NCBI GenBank assembly: GCA_031551255.1
Contig: JAVBNW010000026.1
Location: forward strand, 1-20,331
Source of the DNA: JAVBNW01 sp031551255
GTDB taxonomy: Bacteria; Bacillota; Clostridia; Christensenellales; UBA1750
DNA: 20,331 bases
Reading direction: 5' to 3'
This document shows, in pieces, positions 13,117 through 20,331 of the stretch; position 1 is the stretch's first letter; each line of letters opens with the position of its first letter. The notes under the pieces are model-generated. The model was not told where the DNA came from. It ran no database searches and worked only from the letters and a program-made list of their open reading frames with translations. Position numbers and translations under genes: made by a program.

Positions 13117-13307
13117 TTAATTGTTGTCCCAAGGCCTACCTTATCGCACCCACGATTAAGCGCGGCGGGTCTTTGCTGCTGACAAAGCCAACAAGATAGA
13201 GAAAAGATGCAGGAAGCGAAAAAAGTTTTGCGATAGGCGATTTTTTTCTGGGGGCGCAGGTACTCGCGAACTGCAGGAATATCCGGCCACAATCTCATGC
13301 TTGCATC

Positions 13308-13339
13308 GCGCGCTGACAAACTGCGGTTTGTCAGCGCGC
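13308..13339 (-). terminator. 14-bp hairpin after the D-2-hydroxyacid dehydrogenase gene
   Basis: GCGCGCTGACAAAC and its exact complement surround a four-base loop, 8 bases beyond the stop codon of the last gene of the tetronate operon. It is very stable and well placed as the operon's 3' end, but the downstream minus-strand sequence (GATGCAAGCATG) lacks a U-run, so it may protect the mRNA 3' end rather than terminate. Confidence 0.6.
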
Positions 13340-13347
13340 CGCCGCGG

Positions 13348-14307
13348 CTAGGGATTGACCACGTTTTGCGGGTTTCCTGCAAGAAAGGCCTTAAGGTTGG
13401 CGATGGTAATGTCGTACATCCTAATCCGGCTTTCAAGCGGCGCCCAGGCGATGTGCGGCGTCAAGAAGCAGTTGCGCGCGCTCAGCAGCGGATTGGCGTC
13501 CTCAATCGGCTCCACCGATACCACGTCGCCGCAGTAGTAATACAGCTTGCCGCTTGTAAGGGCATCCACGACATCCTGCTCCACCACCAACGGCCCGCGA
13601 GACGTGTTGATGAGGATCGCGCCGTCCTTCATGCCCGCGATGGTCTTTTTGTTGATCATGCCCTGCGTGTCGGGGAACAGCGGGCAATGCAGCGACACGA
13701 CGTCGCTGCGCGCGAGCAAGCTTTCCAAAGTCGCGGCCTCGGCCTGCCCCTCCCAATCCTTGCGCGGCGCGGTGTCGCAATAGAGCACCTTCATGCCGAA
13801 CGCAAGCGCGATGCGCGCGGTTTGCTGGCCGATCTTGCCAAAGCCTACGATGCCCATCGTCTTTCCCGCCAGCTCGATCAGCGGATAATCCCAAAACGAA
13901 AAATCCTTGCGCACGGCCCACTCGCCCCGATGCACCCGTTCGGAGTGGTGGGCGACGTGGTGGCACACCTCCAAAAGATGCGCAAACACCAGCTGCGCCA
14001 CCGCCGTGGTTCCGTAGGACGACGCGTTGCACACCGGTATGCCCTTCTCCTTGGCGCAGCCTACGTCCACGATGTTATAGCCGGTAGCCAGCACGCCGAT
14101 GAAGCGGATGTTGGGGCACGCATCCATCGTCTCGCGCGTGACGGGGGTTTTGTTGGTAAAGACGATGTCGGCATCCCCGATGCGCGAGGCGACTTCCTCG
14201 GGCCGCGAGCGGTCGTACACCGTAAGCTCGCCCAGCGCCTCCATCTGCGCCCAGCTCAGATCGCCGGGGTTGGTCGTGTAGCCGTCCAAGATCACGATCT
14301 TTGGCAT
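13348..14307 (-). CDS. D-2-hydroxyacid dehydrogenase (hydroxypyruvate/glycerate dehydrogenase-like)
   Basis: The 319-residue NAD(P)-dependent enzyme interconverts a D-2-hydroxyacid and its 2-oxoacid. The Rossmann motif GFGKIG is at 155-160 with Asp178 at the end of the second strand, suggesting NAD preference. The catalytic triad is Arg237 (NTSRGPLV), Glu266 (VSVEP) and His285 (TPHIAWAP). GVLATGYNIVD (71-81) contacts the substrate. The AGGAGG site lies about 6 bases before the ATG. It is the last gene of the operon, 10 bases after the isomerase gene. In this setting it could oxidise C2 of a tetronate or reduce a 2-oxo by-product; glycerate/hydroxypyruvate is the usual substrate of close relatives. 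Length and motifs are complete. Confidence 0.92.
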   Translation of the reverse strand: MPKIVILDGYTTNPGDLSWAQMEALGELTVYDRSRPEEVASRIGDADIVFTNKTPVTRETMDACPNIRFIGVLATGYNIVDVGCAKEKGIPVCNASSYGTTAVAQLVFAHLLEVCHHVAHHSERVHRGEWAVRKDFSFWDYPLIELAGKTMGIVGFGKIGQQTARIALAFGMKVLYCDTAPRKDWEGQAEAATLESLLARSDVVSLHCPLFPDTQGMINKKTIAGMKDGAILINTSRGPLVVEQDVVDALTSGKLYYYCGDVVSVEPIEDANPLLSARNCFLTPHIAWAPLESRIRMYDITIANLKAFLAGNPQNVVNP

Positions 14308-14317
14308 ATGTATCCTC

Positions 14318-15229
14318 CTATTCGATGTTAAGCATCGCCCATGCCCGGTTGAGCACGCGCTTGGCGTTGGCGATGACGATCTTAGGATCCTCGCCCTCCC
14401 AGGGCTTTACTTCAAAGGACAGGACCGGCGGATCGTCGGGGTCCAGCAGGCCTTCCTCGTAGCAGACCTTCAGAAAATCGTACACCTCTTGCACGTCGTT
14501 CACTCCGTTTGGGAAGCCGAAACGCGGGTGCGTATCCCCAAACGCCACGGCGCCTTGCTCAAGCACCGCGCTGCCGATGTGCAGGTGGGTGATGTAGGGG
14601 CGCATGACGCGGATGGCGAACTTCGCGGTTTCGTACGTCTGGGGCAGATGCGAAAGATCCACCATCAGGCCGAAGTTTGCAAAGCGGTTGCGCATATCGG
14701 CGGCGAATTGCGCGGCGTAGGGCGCGGGACCGATCAACGACTTTTTGTCTAGGTCGAAGTCGAATACCTCCAGCTCCACCATCATGCCCTTTTTCGCGGC
14801 GTATGCGCACAGGTTGGACGTGGTTTTGATCAGCTGTCGGTAGTGCTCTTCTTTATATTCTTCGCTAAACTTGCCCGCTAGGAATGCGATGCCCTTTGAG
14901 CCTAAGTATTCCGCCTCGTCGATGGCCTCCAGCAGCGTCTTTTCCGCGGCCTCGCGGCCGTTTTCGTCCAGGTCGTTGGGGTTAAGGCCCGTAGTTAAGA
15001 GCCTTGGCTGCGCGCCGTAGCACACCGTCAGGTGGCTTTGCGCAAGCAATTCCTTCGCCTGGGCGCGCTGCTGATCGTCCTTGATCCACGTCACCTCGAC
15101 GGCGTCGAAGTAGTCGTCCACAAGAATGCTTCTGAGCGTCTCCACCACCGGCCCCTCGCCCCGCATGGTTGCGGGATAGGCCATAAAGTGAATGAGCCCC
15201 ACCTTCATAAACCTGTGCATCGATGCCAT
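14318..15229 (-). CDS. Sugar phosphate isomerase/epimerase (AP-endonuclease-2 TIM barrel)
   Basis: The 303-residue protein has the xylose-isomerase-like TIM barrel used by hydroxypyruvate isomerase, tagatose epimerase and 2-oxo-tetronate isomerase. Candidate metal ligands are Glu154 (VELEVFDFD), Asp191 and His194 (MVDLSHLP), His217 (THLHIGS) and Glu273 (SFEVKP), in the order expected for the family. The ATG at 15229 is chosen because GGGAGG precedes it by 8 bases; the ATG at 15235 is only 2 bases away from that site and the one at 15265 has none. It is somewhat longer than OtnI-type isomerases (about 260 residues, from memory). Next to a tetronate kinase and a D-2-hydroxyacid dehydrogenase, a 2-oxo to 3-oxo tetronate isomerase role is plausible but not proven. 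Confidence 0.85.
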   Translation of the reverse strand: MASMHRFMKVGLIHFMAYPATMRGEGPVVETLRSILVDDYFDAVEVTWIKDDQQRAQAKELLAQSHLTVCYGAQPRLLTTGLNPNDLDENGREAAEKTLLEAIDEAEYLGSKGIAFLAGKFSEEYKEEHYRQLIKTTSNLCAYAAKKGMMVELEVFDFDLDKKSLIGPAPYAAQFAADMRNRFANFGLMVDLSHLPQTYETAKFAIRVMRPYITHLHIGSAVLEQGAVAFGDTHPRFGFPNGVNDVQEVYDFLKVCYEEGLLDPDDPPVLSFEVKPWEGEDPKIVIANAKRVLNRAWAMLNIE

Positions 15230-15285
15230 GTCCATATCCTCCCTCAAACAAAATCGTCTCTTCATGTGGGCGTCTATTATGTTGA

Positions 15286-16263
15286 CTAGCCCCTCGCATC
15301 TGCCATCGCGGAGGCCATTTCAAACGCGCGGACAAAGCTTAACGTATGGGCGATGCCCCGGTAGGCGATGTCAAACGCCGTGCCGTGGTCGACCGACGTG
15401 CGGATGAGGGGCAGCCCGAGCGTCACGTTGACGCCCCCCTCAAAATCCAGCAATTTAAGCGGTATATGCCCCTGATCGTGGTACATGCACACCACGGCGT
15501 CGTACGCGCCGCGATGCGCCTTAAAAAACACCGTATCCGGCGGATGCGGGCCGGTTGCCTGCACGCCCGCCTTCTGCGCGTCCAAAACGGCCGGGGCGAT
15601 CTCGTCGATCTCCTCGCGCCCGAATAATCCGTTCTCCCCCGCATGGGCATTGAGCCCCGCAACGGCGATGCGCGGCTCGCGCCCGAGGGGGCCTTTGAGC
15701 GCGTCTCGCGTCAAACGTATCACCGAAAGCACCCGCGCGCGCCTGACCGCGGCGACGGCCTCGAGCATGGAAACGTGGGTGCTGACGTGGGTAACTGTGA
15801 GCTGATCCGAAGAGAGCATCATCGTATAATCTTCCTCGCCGCACTGCATCGCAATCAACTCCGTATGCCCGGTAAAACCGGGCGTCGAAAGCTGCACGGC
15901 TTCTTTGTTGACCGGCAACGTAACCATCGCGGCCGCGCCCCCGCCAAGCGCCGCATCCGTCGCTCGCTCGATGGCGATGCGCGCGGATTCCCCCGCCTTT
16001 GCGGACAGGGTGCCCGGTACGATGTCGTCTTGGCGCAAAAGGCCAATGTCCCAAACGTTGAGGGACCCCTCTTGAAGGTCTTCGCCGTGCGCCATCAGGT
16101 GCAGCGGCGTTTCAAGCCCGAGCATGCGGCCCGCCAGCACAAGCGCCGCCGCCTCGCCGATCGCGAAAAAGCGACGGTGCAGCTCGCCCGCGGCAAACGC
16201 GCGCGCAAGGATCTCCGGCCCGACGCCGCACGCGTCGCCCATCGTAACCGCCAGCGGTTTCAT
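15286..16263 (-). CDS. pdxA: PdxA-family 4-phospho-tetronate 3-dehydrogenase (PdxA2-like)
   Basis: The 325-residue enzyme oxidises C3 of a 4-phosphorylated four-carbon acid with NAD(P)+; the 3-oxo product loses CO2. In vitamin B6 synthesis the substrate is 4-phosphohydroxy-threonine, but PdxA2 members act on 4-phospho-threonate or -erythronate and yield DHAP. It starts LAVTMGDACGVGPE, and the metal-binding histidines are His163 (STHVSM), His207 (LNAHAGE) and His262 (MYHDQGH); VDHGTAFDIA is near 291-300. The ATG at 16263 overlaps the kinase stop as ATGA, and the ~76-codon in-frame extension upstream lies wholly within the kinase gene. Tight coupling to a four-carbon acid sugar kinase argues for the catabolic role rather than B6 synthesis. 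Confidence 0.93.
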   Translation of the reverse strand: MKPLAVTMGDACGVGPEILARAFAAGELHRRFFAIGEAAALVLAGRMLGLETPLHLMAHGEDLQEGSLNVWDIGLLRQDDIVPGTLSAKAGESARIAIERATDAALGGGAAAMVTLPVNKEAVQLSTPGFTGHTELIAMQCGEEDYTMMLSSDQLTVTHVSTHVSMLEAVAAVRRARVLSVIRLTRDALKGPLGREPRIAVAGLNAHAGENGLFGREEIDEIAPAVLDAQKAGVQATGPHPPDTVFFKAHRGAYDAVVCMYHDQGHIPLKLLDFEGGVNVTLGLPLIRTSVDHGTAFDIAYRGIAHTLSFVRAFEMASAMADARG

Positions 16264-17435
16264 CGGATGTCCCCCTTCGCGATACCCGCGAGCAATTCGG
16301 GCGGGCCGAACCCTCCGGATTTTGTGATGAGCATAAGATCGCCTGCGCGGCACAGCGCGACGCCGGGCGCGAGCTCCCGCACGGGCCAAAGGCCGCCGAT
16401 GGAAAGCCGCCCAAGCAGCGCCGACAAAAAATCTCCGCCAATGGCCATCACCGCCCGCGCGGCGCCGGTTTCGGCAAGCTTTCCTACCCATAGCGCCATC
16501 AGAGCTTGGAGGCAGCCGGGCTCCAGCAGGCCGGGCTCGAGCAGTGAATCGTCCTCCATAGCGGATGCAAGCACCGCAGATCTGCCCGCACGAAGCTCCG
16601 CCTTAAGGGTCGCGAGCATGGGGGCGATATCGTCCCGCCCCAGCCACTGGCCGAGGGAAGGAACGGCGACAAACACCCCCGCGTCCCTCGCCGCCCGTAT
16701 CTGCGCGAGCGTCGCCGCGGCAACGCTGCCCGACGCGATGAGCACCGGATGTTCGATCGGATCGGAAGGCATGTTCCCTCCCTCGCCTACATCGATGTGC
16801 GCGGCAAAGCCCGCGCAGCCCGCCGTCAGGCCGCCCAGGCCTCGCGCGTAAATCGCGCGCGCGGCAAGGCTCAGGTCGTATTCGCTGTCGCCGTCGAAGA
16901 TGAGCGCATCCGGGGGCCGCCCAGGCAGGTTGTACGGGGGCGCCGTCACTTCCACGCTCAAGCCCTCGCGCGAGAGGAGCCTGCGGATATCCGCGCATGT
17001 GACCGGGTTTGCCGGATCTCTGGCAAAGGTCGATTCATCCACCCGCACGCCGGACACATACTGCATGCCCCCGCGCGTGGATCTTCCCTGCGCGGGGTAG
17101 AACGGCACAAAGCACAGCGTACCCCCCACGGCTTCCCTAAGCGCCGCGAGCTCCGAACCTACGTTGCCGCGCAGCACGGAATCCGTCTTTTTATAGAAGC
17201 GCGATACGCCCATCGCAGCATAGCGGGCAGCGAGCAAGCGCACCTTGCGCGCGGCAATCTCCGGCGCGTCATGGCGGCTGTCCGTATCCACGACCAAAAC
17301 GCGCGCGCCTTTAGGCGGCTCGGCATCCGTGCGCAACGCCACAAAGGTGGAAATGCCGTTGCGCGCGAACTGCACGCCGGTATCCAGAGCGCCGGTCGCA
17401 TCGTCCGCCAACACTAAAAGTTCGGTTACGCCCAT
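16260..17435 (-). CDS. Four-carbon acid sugar kinase (DUF1537 family)
   Basis: This 391-residue kinase phosphorylates O4 of threonate, erythronate or 3-oxo-tetronate with ATP. The N-terminal substrate domain has LADDATGA (9-16), YKKTDSVLRGN (81-91) and FVPFYPAQGRSTRGG (109-123). The C-terminal nucleotide-binding domain has IASGSVAAAT (233-242), GGD at 333-335 and LITKSGGFG (369-377), which place it in the DtnK/OtnK/DenK group. The ATG at 17435 has AAGGGGAG 8 bases upstream and overlaps the stop region of the LarA-like gene by 10 bases; its own stop overlaps pdxA by 4. The coupling of kinase to dehydrogenase fits direct handover of the phosphorylated acid. Stereochemistry of the substrate cannot be read from sequence. 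Confidence 0.94.
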   Translation of the reverse strand: MGVTELLVLADDATGALDTGVQFARNGISTFVALRTDAEPPKGARVLVVDTDSRHDAPEIAARKVRLLAARYAAMGVSRFYKKTDSVLRGNVGSELAALREAVGGTLCFVPFYPAQGRSTRGGMQYVSGVRVDESTFARDPANPVTCADIRRLLSREGLSVEVTAPPYNLPGRPPDALIFDGDSEYDLSLAARAIYARGLGGLTAGCAGFAAHIDVGEGGNMPSDPIEHPVLIASGSVAAATLAQIRAARDAGVFVAVPSLGQWLGRDDIAPMLATLKAELRAGRSAVLASAMEDDSLLEPGLLEPGCLQALMALWVGKLAETGAARAVMAIGGDFLSALLGRLSIGGLWPVRELAPGVALCRAGDLMLITKSGGFGPPELLAGIAKGDIR

Positions 17436-18661
17436 GGTACAAGCTCCCCTTCGCCCCCCGCAAGCTCGATCATCTCGCCGGTAACCACTACGTTGGGCAG
17501 CTTGGCAAGCTCGCCGAGCAAGGCGTCCGACGCGTACATCTCGCTCAAATGCAGCGTATCGCGGATGCGCAAAACCCTCGGGTTTTCCTGGGCCGCGCGC
17601 CCGCAGGAGCGCAGCGCATGCCTTACGGCGGTTGCGGCGTTCTTTACCGCGATGGGCATGAGGCCGCGCAACACGAACGAAGAGGTCAGTATGTTTTCAT
17701 ACGTGGCGGGAAAGTCGATCTTCGCGCGGTATTTCTCAGTGATAAAATCCGCAAGGCCCATGCCGGTGGCGTTGCCGTGGGTTTCCCGGGTCAGGTCGTC
17801 CACCACGATCATGCCGATGCGCGGCGACTGAGGCTCCGGCTCGCCGGCGATGCGCATGCGGCCGATGATGTTCGTATCGATGCCCACGCCGCTGATGTCC
17901 TTGCCCATGCGATCCACCACGAGCACATCGATGTCCTTAACCGGCAGCGCGGGCATGTGCGCGCGGTTCCACGCGATCATGTCAAGCTCGGTCTTTTCGA
18001 TATCCTGCGGCCCCGCCACCCTAACCAGCGCCGTTTCATCGTACGCGTTTTCGCCCAGCCCAACCCCCAGCAGGATTTTGCCGCTCGCGATCACCCTGCG
18101 CGCGGCCTCGGGGATGAGATTCCTCAGGCCGTGCACGCCGAAGGAATGCATTTCCAGCGCCTGCGCGTGCTTGCCAAGGCCGATGACGCACATCTTCATC
18201 ATGCCGCTCTCAGTCGGCCCGTGAAAATCGGTGTGCACCTTGACGCGGTTGACCACGATCACGCCGTGCGCCGCGTGCGCGTTCGCATCCATGAACAACC
18301 TATGGCCGAGGCCCGTGCCGTCCATTTCGGTTACCTTCATCGAGGATACGATCGGCGCGCCAATAAAATCCTCGGTAACGCCGTAGCTCTCGATCAGCGC
18401 TCGCTGTCCCTCGGCGGTCGCCCCGCCGTGGCTCCCCATCGCGGGAATCACAAACGGCTCGCCGCCCAACTCGCGCACCGCGCCGCATATCGCCTTGATC
18501 ACCTTGGCGATGTTCGCAACGCCCCGGCTGCCGGCGGTAACGGCCACCCGCGCGCCGACTGGAAGCGCGAGGCCGCTTTCCAATACGCCGCGCCGCACTT
18601 GGGCCTCGATATCTTGGATCACCGGCCTTTCAAAGGATTGTACGATCTTCGTCATTTTCAT
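17426..18661 (-). CDS. LarA-like lactate racemase family protein (DUF2088, nickel-pincer type)
   Basis: The 411-residue protein resembles the LarA family, which uses a nickel-pincer nucleotide bound to a lysine to racemise or epimerise 2-hydroxyacids by hydride transfer. Visible motifs are AGSRGVANIAK (43-53), MGSHGG (75-80), NRVKVHTDFHGPTESGMMKM (138-157) and GLGKHAQALEMHSFG (161-175). His78, His147, Lys156 and His172 are spaced roughly like LarA's H108, H174, K184 and H200 as I recall them; an alignment is needed. The ATG at 18661 has GGGAGGGG 7 bases upstream; an ATG two codons later is possible. It sits between the transporter and the kinase, so a C2 epimerase for sugar acids is a reasonable inference. 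Cofactor synthesis genes (larB, larC, larE) are not in the window. Confidence 0.85.
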   Translation of the reverse strand: MKMTKIVQSFERPVIQDIEAQVRRGVLESGLALPVGARVAVTAGSRGVANIAKVIKAICGAVRELGGEPFVIPAMGSHGGATAEGQRALIESYGVTEDFIGAPIVSSMKVTEMDGTGLGHRLFMDANAHAAHGVIVVNRVKVHTDFHGPTESGMMKMCVIGLGKHAQALEMHSFGVHGLRNLIPEAARRVIASGKILLGVGLGENAYDETALVRVAGPQDIEKTELDMIAWNRAHMPALPVKDIDVLVVDRMGKDISGVGIDTNIIGRMRIAGEPEPQSPRIGMIVVDDLTRETHGNATGMGLADFITEKYRAKIDFPATYENILTSSFVLRGLMPIAVKNAATAVRHALRSCGRAAQENPRVLRIRDTLHLSEMYASDALLGELAKLPNVVVTGEMIELAGGEGELVPWA

Positions 18662-18717
18662 CGCAATTCCCCTCCCACTGTGATGCGAGTGCGCCGCATT
18701 CTGCTTGGATGGGCGCG

Positions 18718-19878
18718 CTATGTTCTGCGCTTAAGAAGCACGGCCGCCATCAGGGCCATTACAACCGCCAGGCCGCCCAGTACAAAGAAACTGAACACAA
18801 GGCCCAGGCTGCCGCCGATCGCGCCGGAGAGCACCGGGCCGATGAACATGCCAAGGGCGTAGATCGACTGGTAAAAACCCATGGCGACGCCGCGCTTTTC
18901 GGGGGCGATGGCCAGAATAGCCAGCGACATCAGCATCGGCGAGCACAGCCCGTTGCCAAAGCCCTGCAGCGCCGCGGCCGCGGCCAGCGTAGGAAAGTTA
19001 AACGTGGCGGGCGTTAAAAAAATTGCCGTGGCGATGAGCGCCGCGCCCAGCACGATGATCGCGCGGGGCTTCATCCGCTTAATGAGCACCGTCCCCCCGA
19101 GCGAAGAAGAGATGATGAAGGGGATGCTGGTCGCCATCGACAAAAAACCCAGCTGGGATGTGGTCACGCCGATATCCTTGCCCCACGCCTGCATGAAGCT
19201 GCCGGTGGTTCCCATGTTGATCACGTTCAGCACCACGGCGATGATCGAGACCGCCAGGAGCGTCGGCGTCGCCCCGACTTTGATCAGCTGTGCAATCGCT
19301 ATAGGTTTCGCGTTCTGGGGGCGCTTTTCCTTTAAAAACGCGCTCATGACGAGCCCTATAGCCCCCAGACCGATAGCCAGCCAAAACGCTGCCGGAGGGC
19401 CGAAGCGCTGCGCGAGCTGCGCGCCTACGACGGAGGCCGTCATGTTGCCCAAGGTGTTAAAGGCGTTGAGCCTACCCATCGCGCGGGGCGCATCCTCGGG
19501 CGCAAAATAGCTTGAAAACAAAACCGTGATCGTCACCCACGCCGCTGCGGCCACCCCGGCGAATGCGCGAAAAAAGAACAACCCGTACGGCGTCGGAAAC
19601 ATAAGCATGCCCGCGGCGGCCACCAGCGCGGCCGCAATGCCCAGGATCACGAACGGCTTGCGCCTGCCGATCCTGTCGGAGATAATCCCCAGCGGCACGC
19701 GCAGCACCATCTGCACAAAGCCATAGCTGCCCACGATCAGCCCGGCAAATGCGGGCGACGCGCCGACCTCTCCCGCATAATTGGTAAAAAAAGACATATA
19801 AGCGTAGATGGCGCCCCAAAACACGGCGGTAAAGGCATAAAAGAGCGGAATCCGATAGGATCCCCCATTCTGCTGCAT
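18718..19878 (-). CDS. MFS transporter, first gene of the tetronate operon
   Basis: The 386-residue protein has about 12 hydrophobic helices and the major facilitator motif A, GIISDRIGRRK, at 64-74 between helices 2 and 3. A long central loop (about 180-200, KEKRPQNAKP) divides the two six-helix halves. It sits in the cytoplasmic membrane and is placed to import the organic acid used by the downstream enzymes; export cannot be ruled out. The ATG at 19878 is preferred because GGAG lies 8 bases before it; ATG at 19884 and GTG at 19887 are too close to that site. The LarA-like gene follows after 56 bases. Nothing indicates a solute-binding partner. Confidence 0.9.
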   Translation of the reverse strand: MQQNGGSYRIPLFYAFTAVFWGAIYAYMSFFTNYAGEVGASPAFAGLIVGSYGFVQMVLRVPLGIISDRIGRRKPFVILGIAAALVAAAGMLMFPTPYGLFFFRAFAGVAAAAWVTITVLFSSYFAPEDAPRAMGRLNAFNTLGNMTASVVGAQLAQRFGPPAAFWLAIGLGAIGLVMSAFLKEKRPQNAKPIAIAQLIKVGATPTLLAVSIIAVVLNVINMGTTGSFMQAWGKDIGVTTSQLGFLSMATSIPFIISSSLGGTVLIKRMKPRAIIVLGAALIATAIFLTPATFNFPTLAAAAALQGFGNGLCSPMLMSLAILAIAPEKRGVAMGFYQSIYALGMFIGPVLSGAIGGSLGLVFSFFVLGGLAVVMALMAAVLLKRRT

Positions 19879-20003
19879 GCACATCACTCCACTTGATTAT
19901 TAACATGTTTAGGAACGCAAGGCAAGGGCTGCGGCGGAAACCGAGCCGGAAACAAAAAAGACGCCGCGGCACAGCCGTCGGCGCAAGAGGGAGGAGGAAC
20001 GGC

Positions 20004-20030
20004 TTGATTTGCATTGGCATGCCCAATCAA
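20004..20030 (-). promoter_or_regulatory. Dyad in the leader of the tetronate operon
   Basis: TTGATT (20004-20009) and AATCAA (20025-20030) are inverted repeats around an inner GGCATGCC core. It lies just downstream of the predicted start and about 125 bases before the MFS gene, so it could be an operator or a leader hairpin. Confidence 0.45.
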
Positions 20031-20040
20031 CCGCCGAGAT

Positions 20041-20070
20041 ATTCTACGATTCGGAACGTTTTCGTCACAA
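20041..20070 (-). promoter_or_regulatory. Putative promoter of the tetronate operon
   Basis: On the minus strand TTGTGA (20070-20065) and TAGAAT (20046-20041) are 18 bp apart. A start near 20033 would give a leader of about 155 bases. A second candidate nearer the gene (TTGCCT, 18 bp, AATAAT around 19896-19925) would leave almost no leader and is less likely. The remaining intergenic DNA between 20071 and 20140 is AT-rich with nothing recognised. Confidence 0.5.
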
Positions 20071-20140
20071 CAGATAAAAGTTAAACCATTGTTAAGTTTT
20101 GTTTTGATATAGAACGAAATACCCCTCCCTAATGTTCCTT

Positions 20141-20331
20141 GTCGGCTTGCACTACGCTCAATTCCGGCATGGCACTGCGGTATCATGCCGGAATTGGCGC
20201 TGCGTAAAGCCTCCTTCTCCTCAAAAGCGCTGTGGCGCTTTTATGGATTGGGAACGACAAAAAGGCACGGAGCTCACGTTTTCCGTTCTTCTTAAGTCCA
20301 AAGAAACCTCAGTTTCTTTGGAAAGAGGAGG
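20141..20331. repeat. Multi-hairpin palindromic repeat, right copy (inverted, cut by window end)
   Basis: This is a diverged copy of the element at 15-280 in the opposite orientation. It shows the outer arm (GTCGGCTTGCAC at 20141), a 13-bp perfect hairpin at 20159-20196 (CAATTCCGGCATG and its complement, 12-base loop), the CCTCCTTCTCC arm, the AAAAGCGC/GCGCTTTT hairpin with loop TGTG, and near the end a TCCAAAGAAAC/GTTTCTTTGGA hairpin with loop CTCA. The window stops inside the second AAGAGGAGG arm, so the last third of the element is missing. Confidence 0.85.

Larger units (their letters stand above)
12914..13347. other. Gene-free stretch with a cluster of strong dyads
   Basis: No credible protein is seen in these 434 bases. 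They hold TTGGGATCTCCCAA (12940-12953), the perfect 16-bp palindrome AAGTGTCATGACACTT (12969-12984), a long hairpin with arms 13005-13023 and 13042-13059 (TATGTCAAGG and CCTTGACATA plus GGGTGG/CCACCC), a hairpin at 13085-13116, and a 14-bp-stem hairpin at 13308-13339. The first two-thirds is AT-rich like the phosphotransferase gene; composition changes near 13250. Some are probably terminators of the two converging units; the number is more than needed for that. Confidence 0.7.

Noticed and set aside
12930..13436. Open minus-strand frame of 168 codons across the non-coding stretch
   Set aside because: It has no ribosome binding site, overlaps the 3' end of the dehydrogenase gene, runs through several hairpins and shows no recognisable domain. 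A conserved short peptide within it is not excluded but cannot be supported.
1..20331. Composite transposon bounded by the two repeats
   Set aside because: Neither copy encodes a transposase, the copies are considerably diverged, and target-site duplications cannot be judged because the right copy is cut. Kept only as a question in the findings.

Overview
The window looks like a chromosomal segment of an anaerobic, GC-rich Bacillota, most likely a Clostridia-type gut or sediment bacterium. The reasons are strong AGGAGG-type ribosome binding sites, frequent TTG and GTG starts, sigma-A-like promoters, and a ferredoxin-dependent 2-oxoacid oxidoreductase that works only without oxygen. The lineage is an inference; no marker gene fixes it.

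Left edge (1-377): a ~270-bp repeat made of nested hairpins, then a promoter for an aldehyde dehydrogenase gene (+). A diverged, inverted copy of the same repeat lies at the right edge (20141-20331, cut by the window end), so the two copies bracket the other ~19.8 kb.

Region 1747-9652 is one minus-strand run of eight genes, read right to left: paaK copy 2, iorA, iorB, paaK copy 1, a tandem ACT-domain protein, alanine racemase (alr), 5-formyltetrahydrofolate cyclo-ligase and a membrane protein. A promoter at 9726-9754 precedes the run. An intrinsic terminator for this strand lies inside the convergent aldehyde dehydrogenase gene. The first five genes form an aryl-2-oxoacid to arylacetyl-CoA/arylacetate module, i.e. 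reductive catabolism of aromatic amino acids; the last three are housekeeping genes attached behind it.

Region 9976-13347 is mixed accessory DNA on the plus strand: a Tyr/Pro-rich protein with two beta-sandwich repeats, a marR plus PPOx-type flavoprotein pair with a likely autoregulatory operator, and an AT-richer island. The island holds an aminoglycoside-phosphotransferase-like gene preceded by a 29-codon leader ORF with its own Shine-Dalgarno and two hairpins. It is followed by 434 bp of non-coding DNA holding several strong dyads.

Region 13348-19878 is a six-gene minus-strand operon: MFS transporter, LarA-like (nickel-pincer) racemase homologue, four-carbon acid sugar kinase, PdxA-family dehydrogenase, TIM-barrel sugar isomerase and D-2-hydroxyacid dehydrogenase. 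It reads as uptake and catabolism of four-carbon sugar acids (threonate/erythronate type) to DHAP. It combines parts of two known routes and adds a possible nickel-dependent C2 epimerase.

The most unusual items are the structured inverted repeat with compensatory base changes, the hybrid tetronate operon, and the leader-ORF/hairpin arrangement before the phosphotransferase gene. No tRNA, rRNA, CRISPR array or transposase gene was seen.
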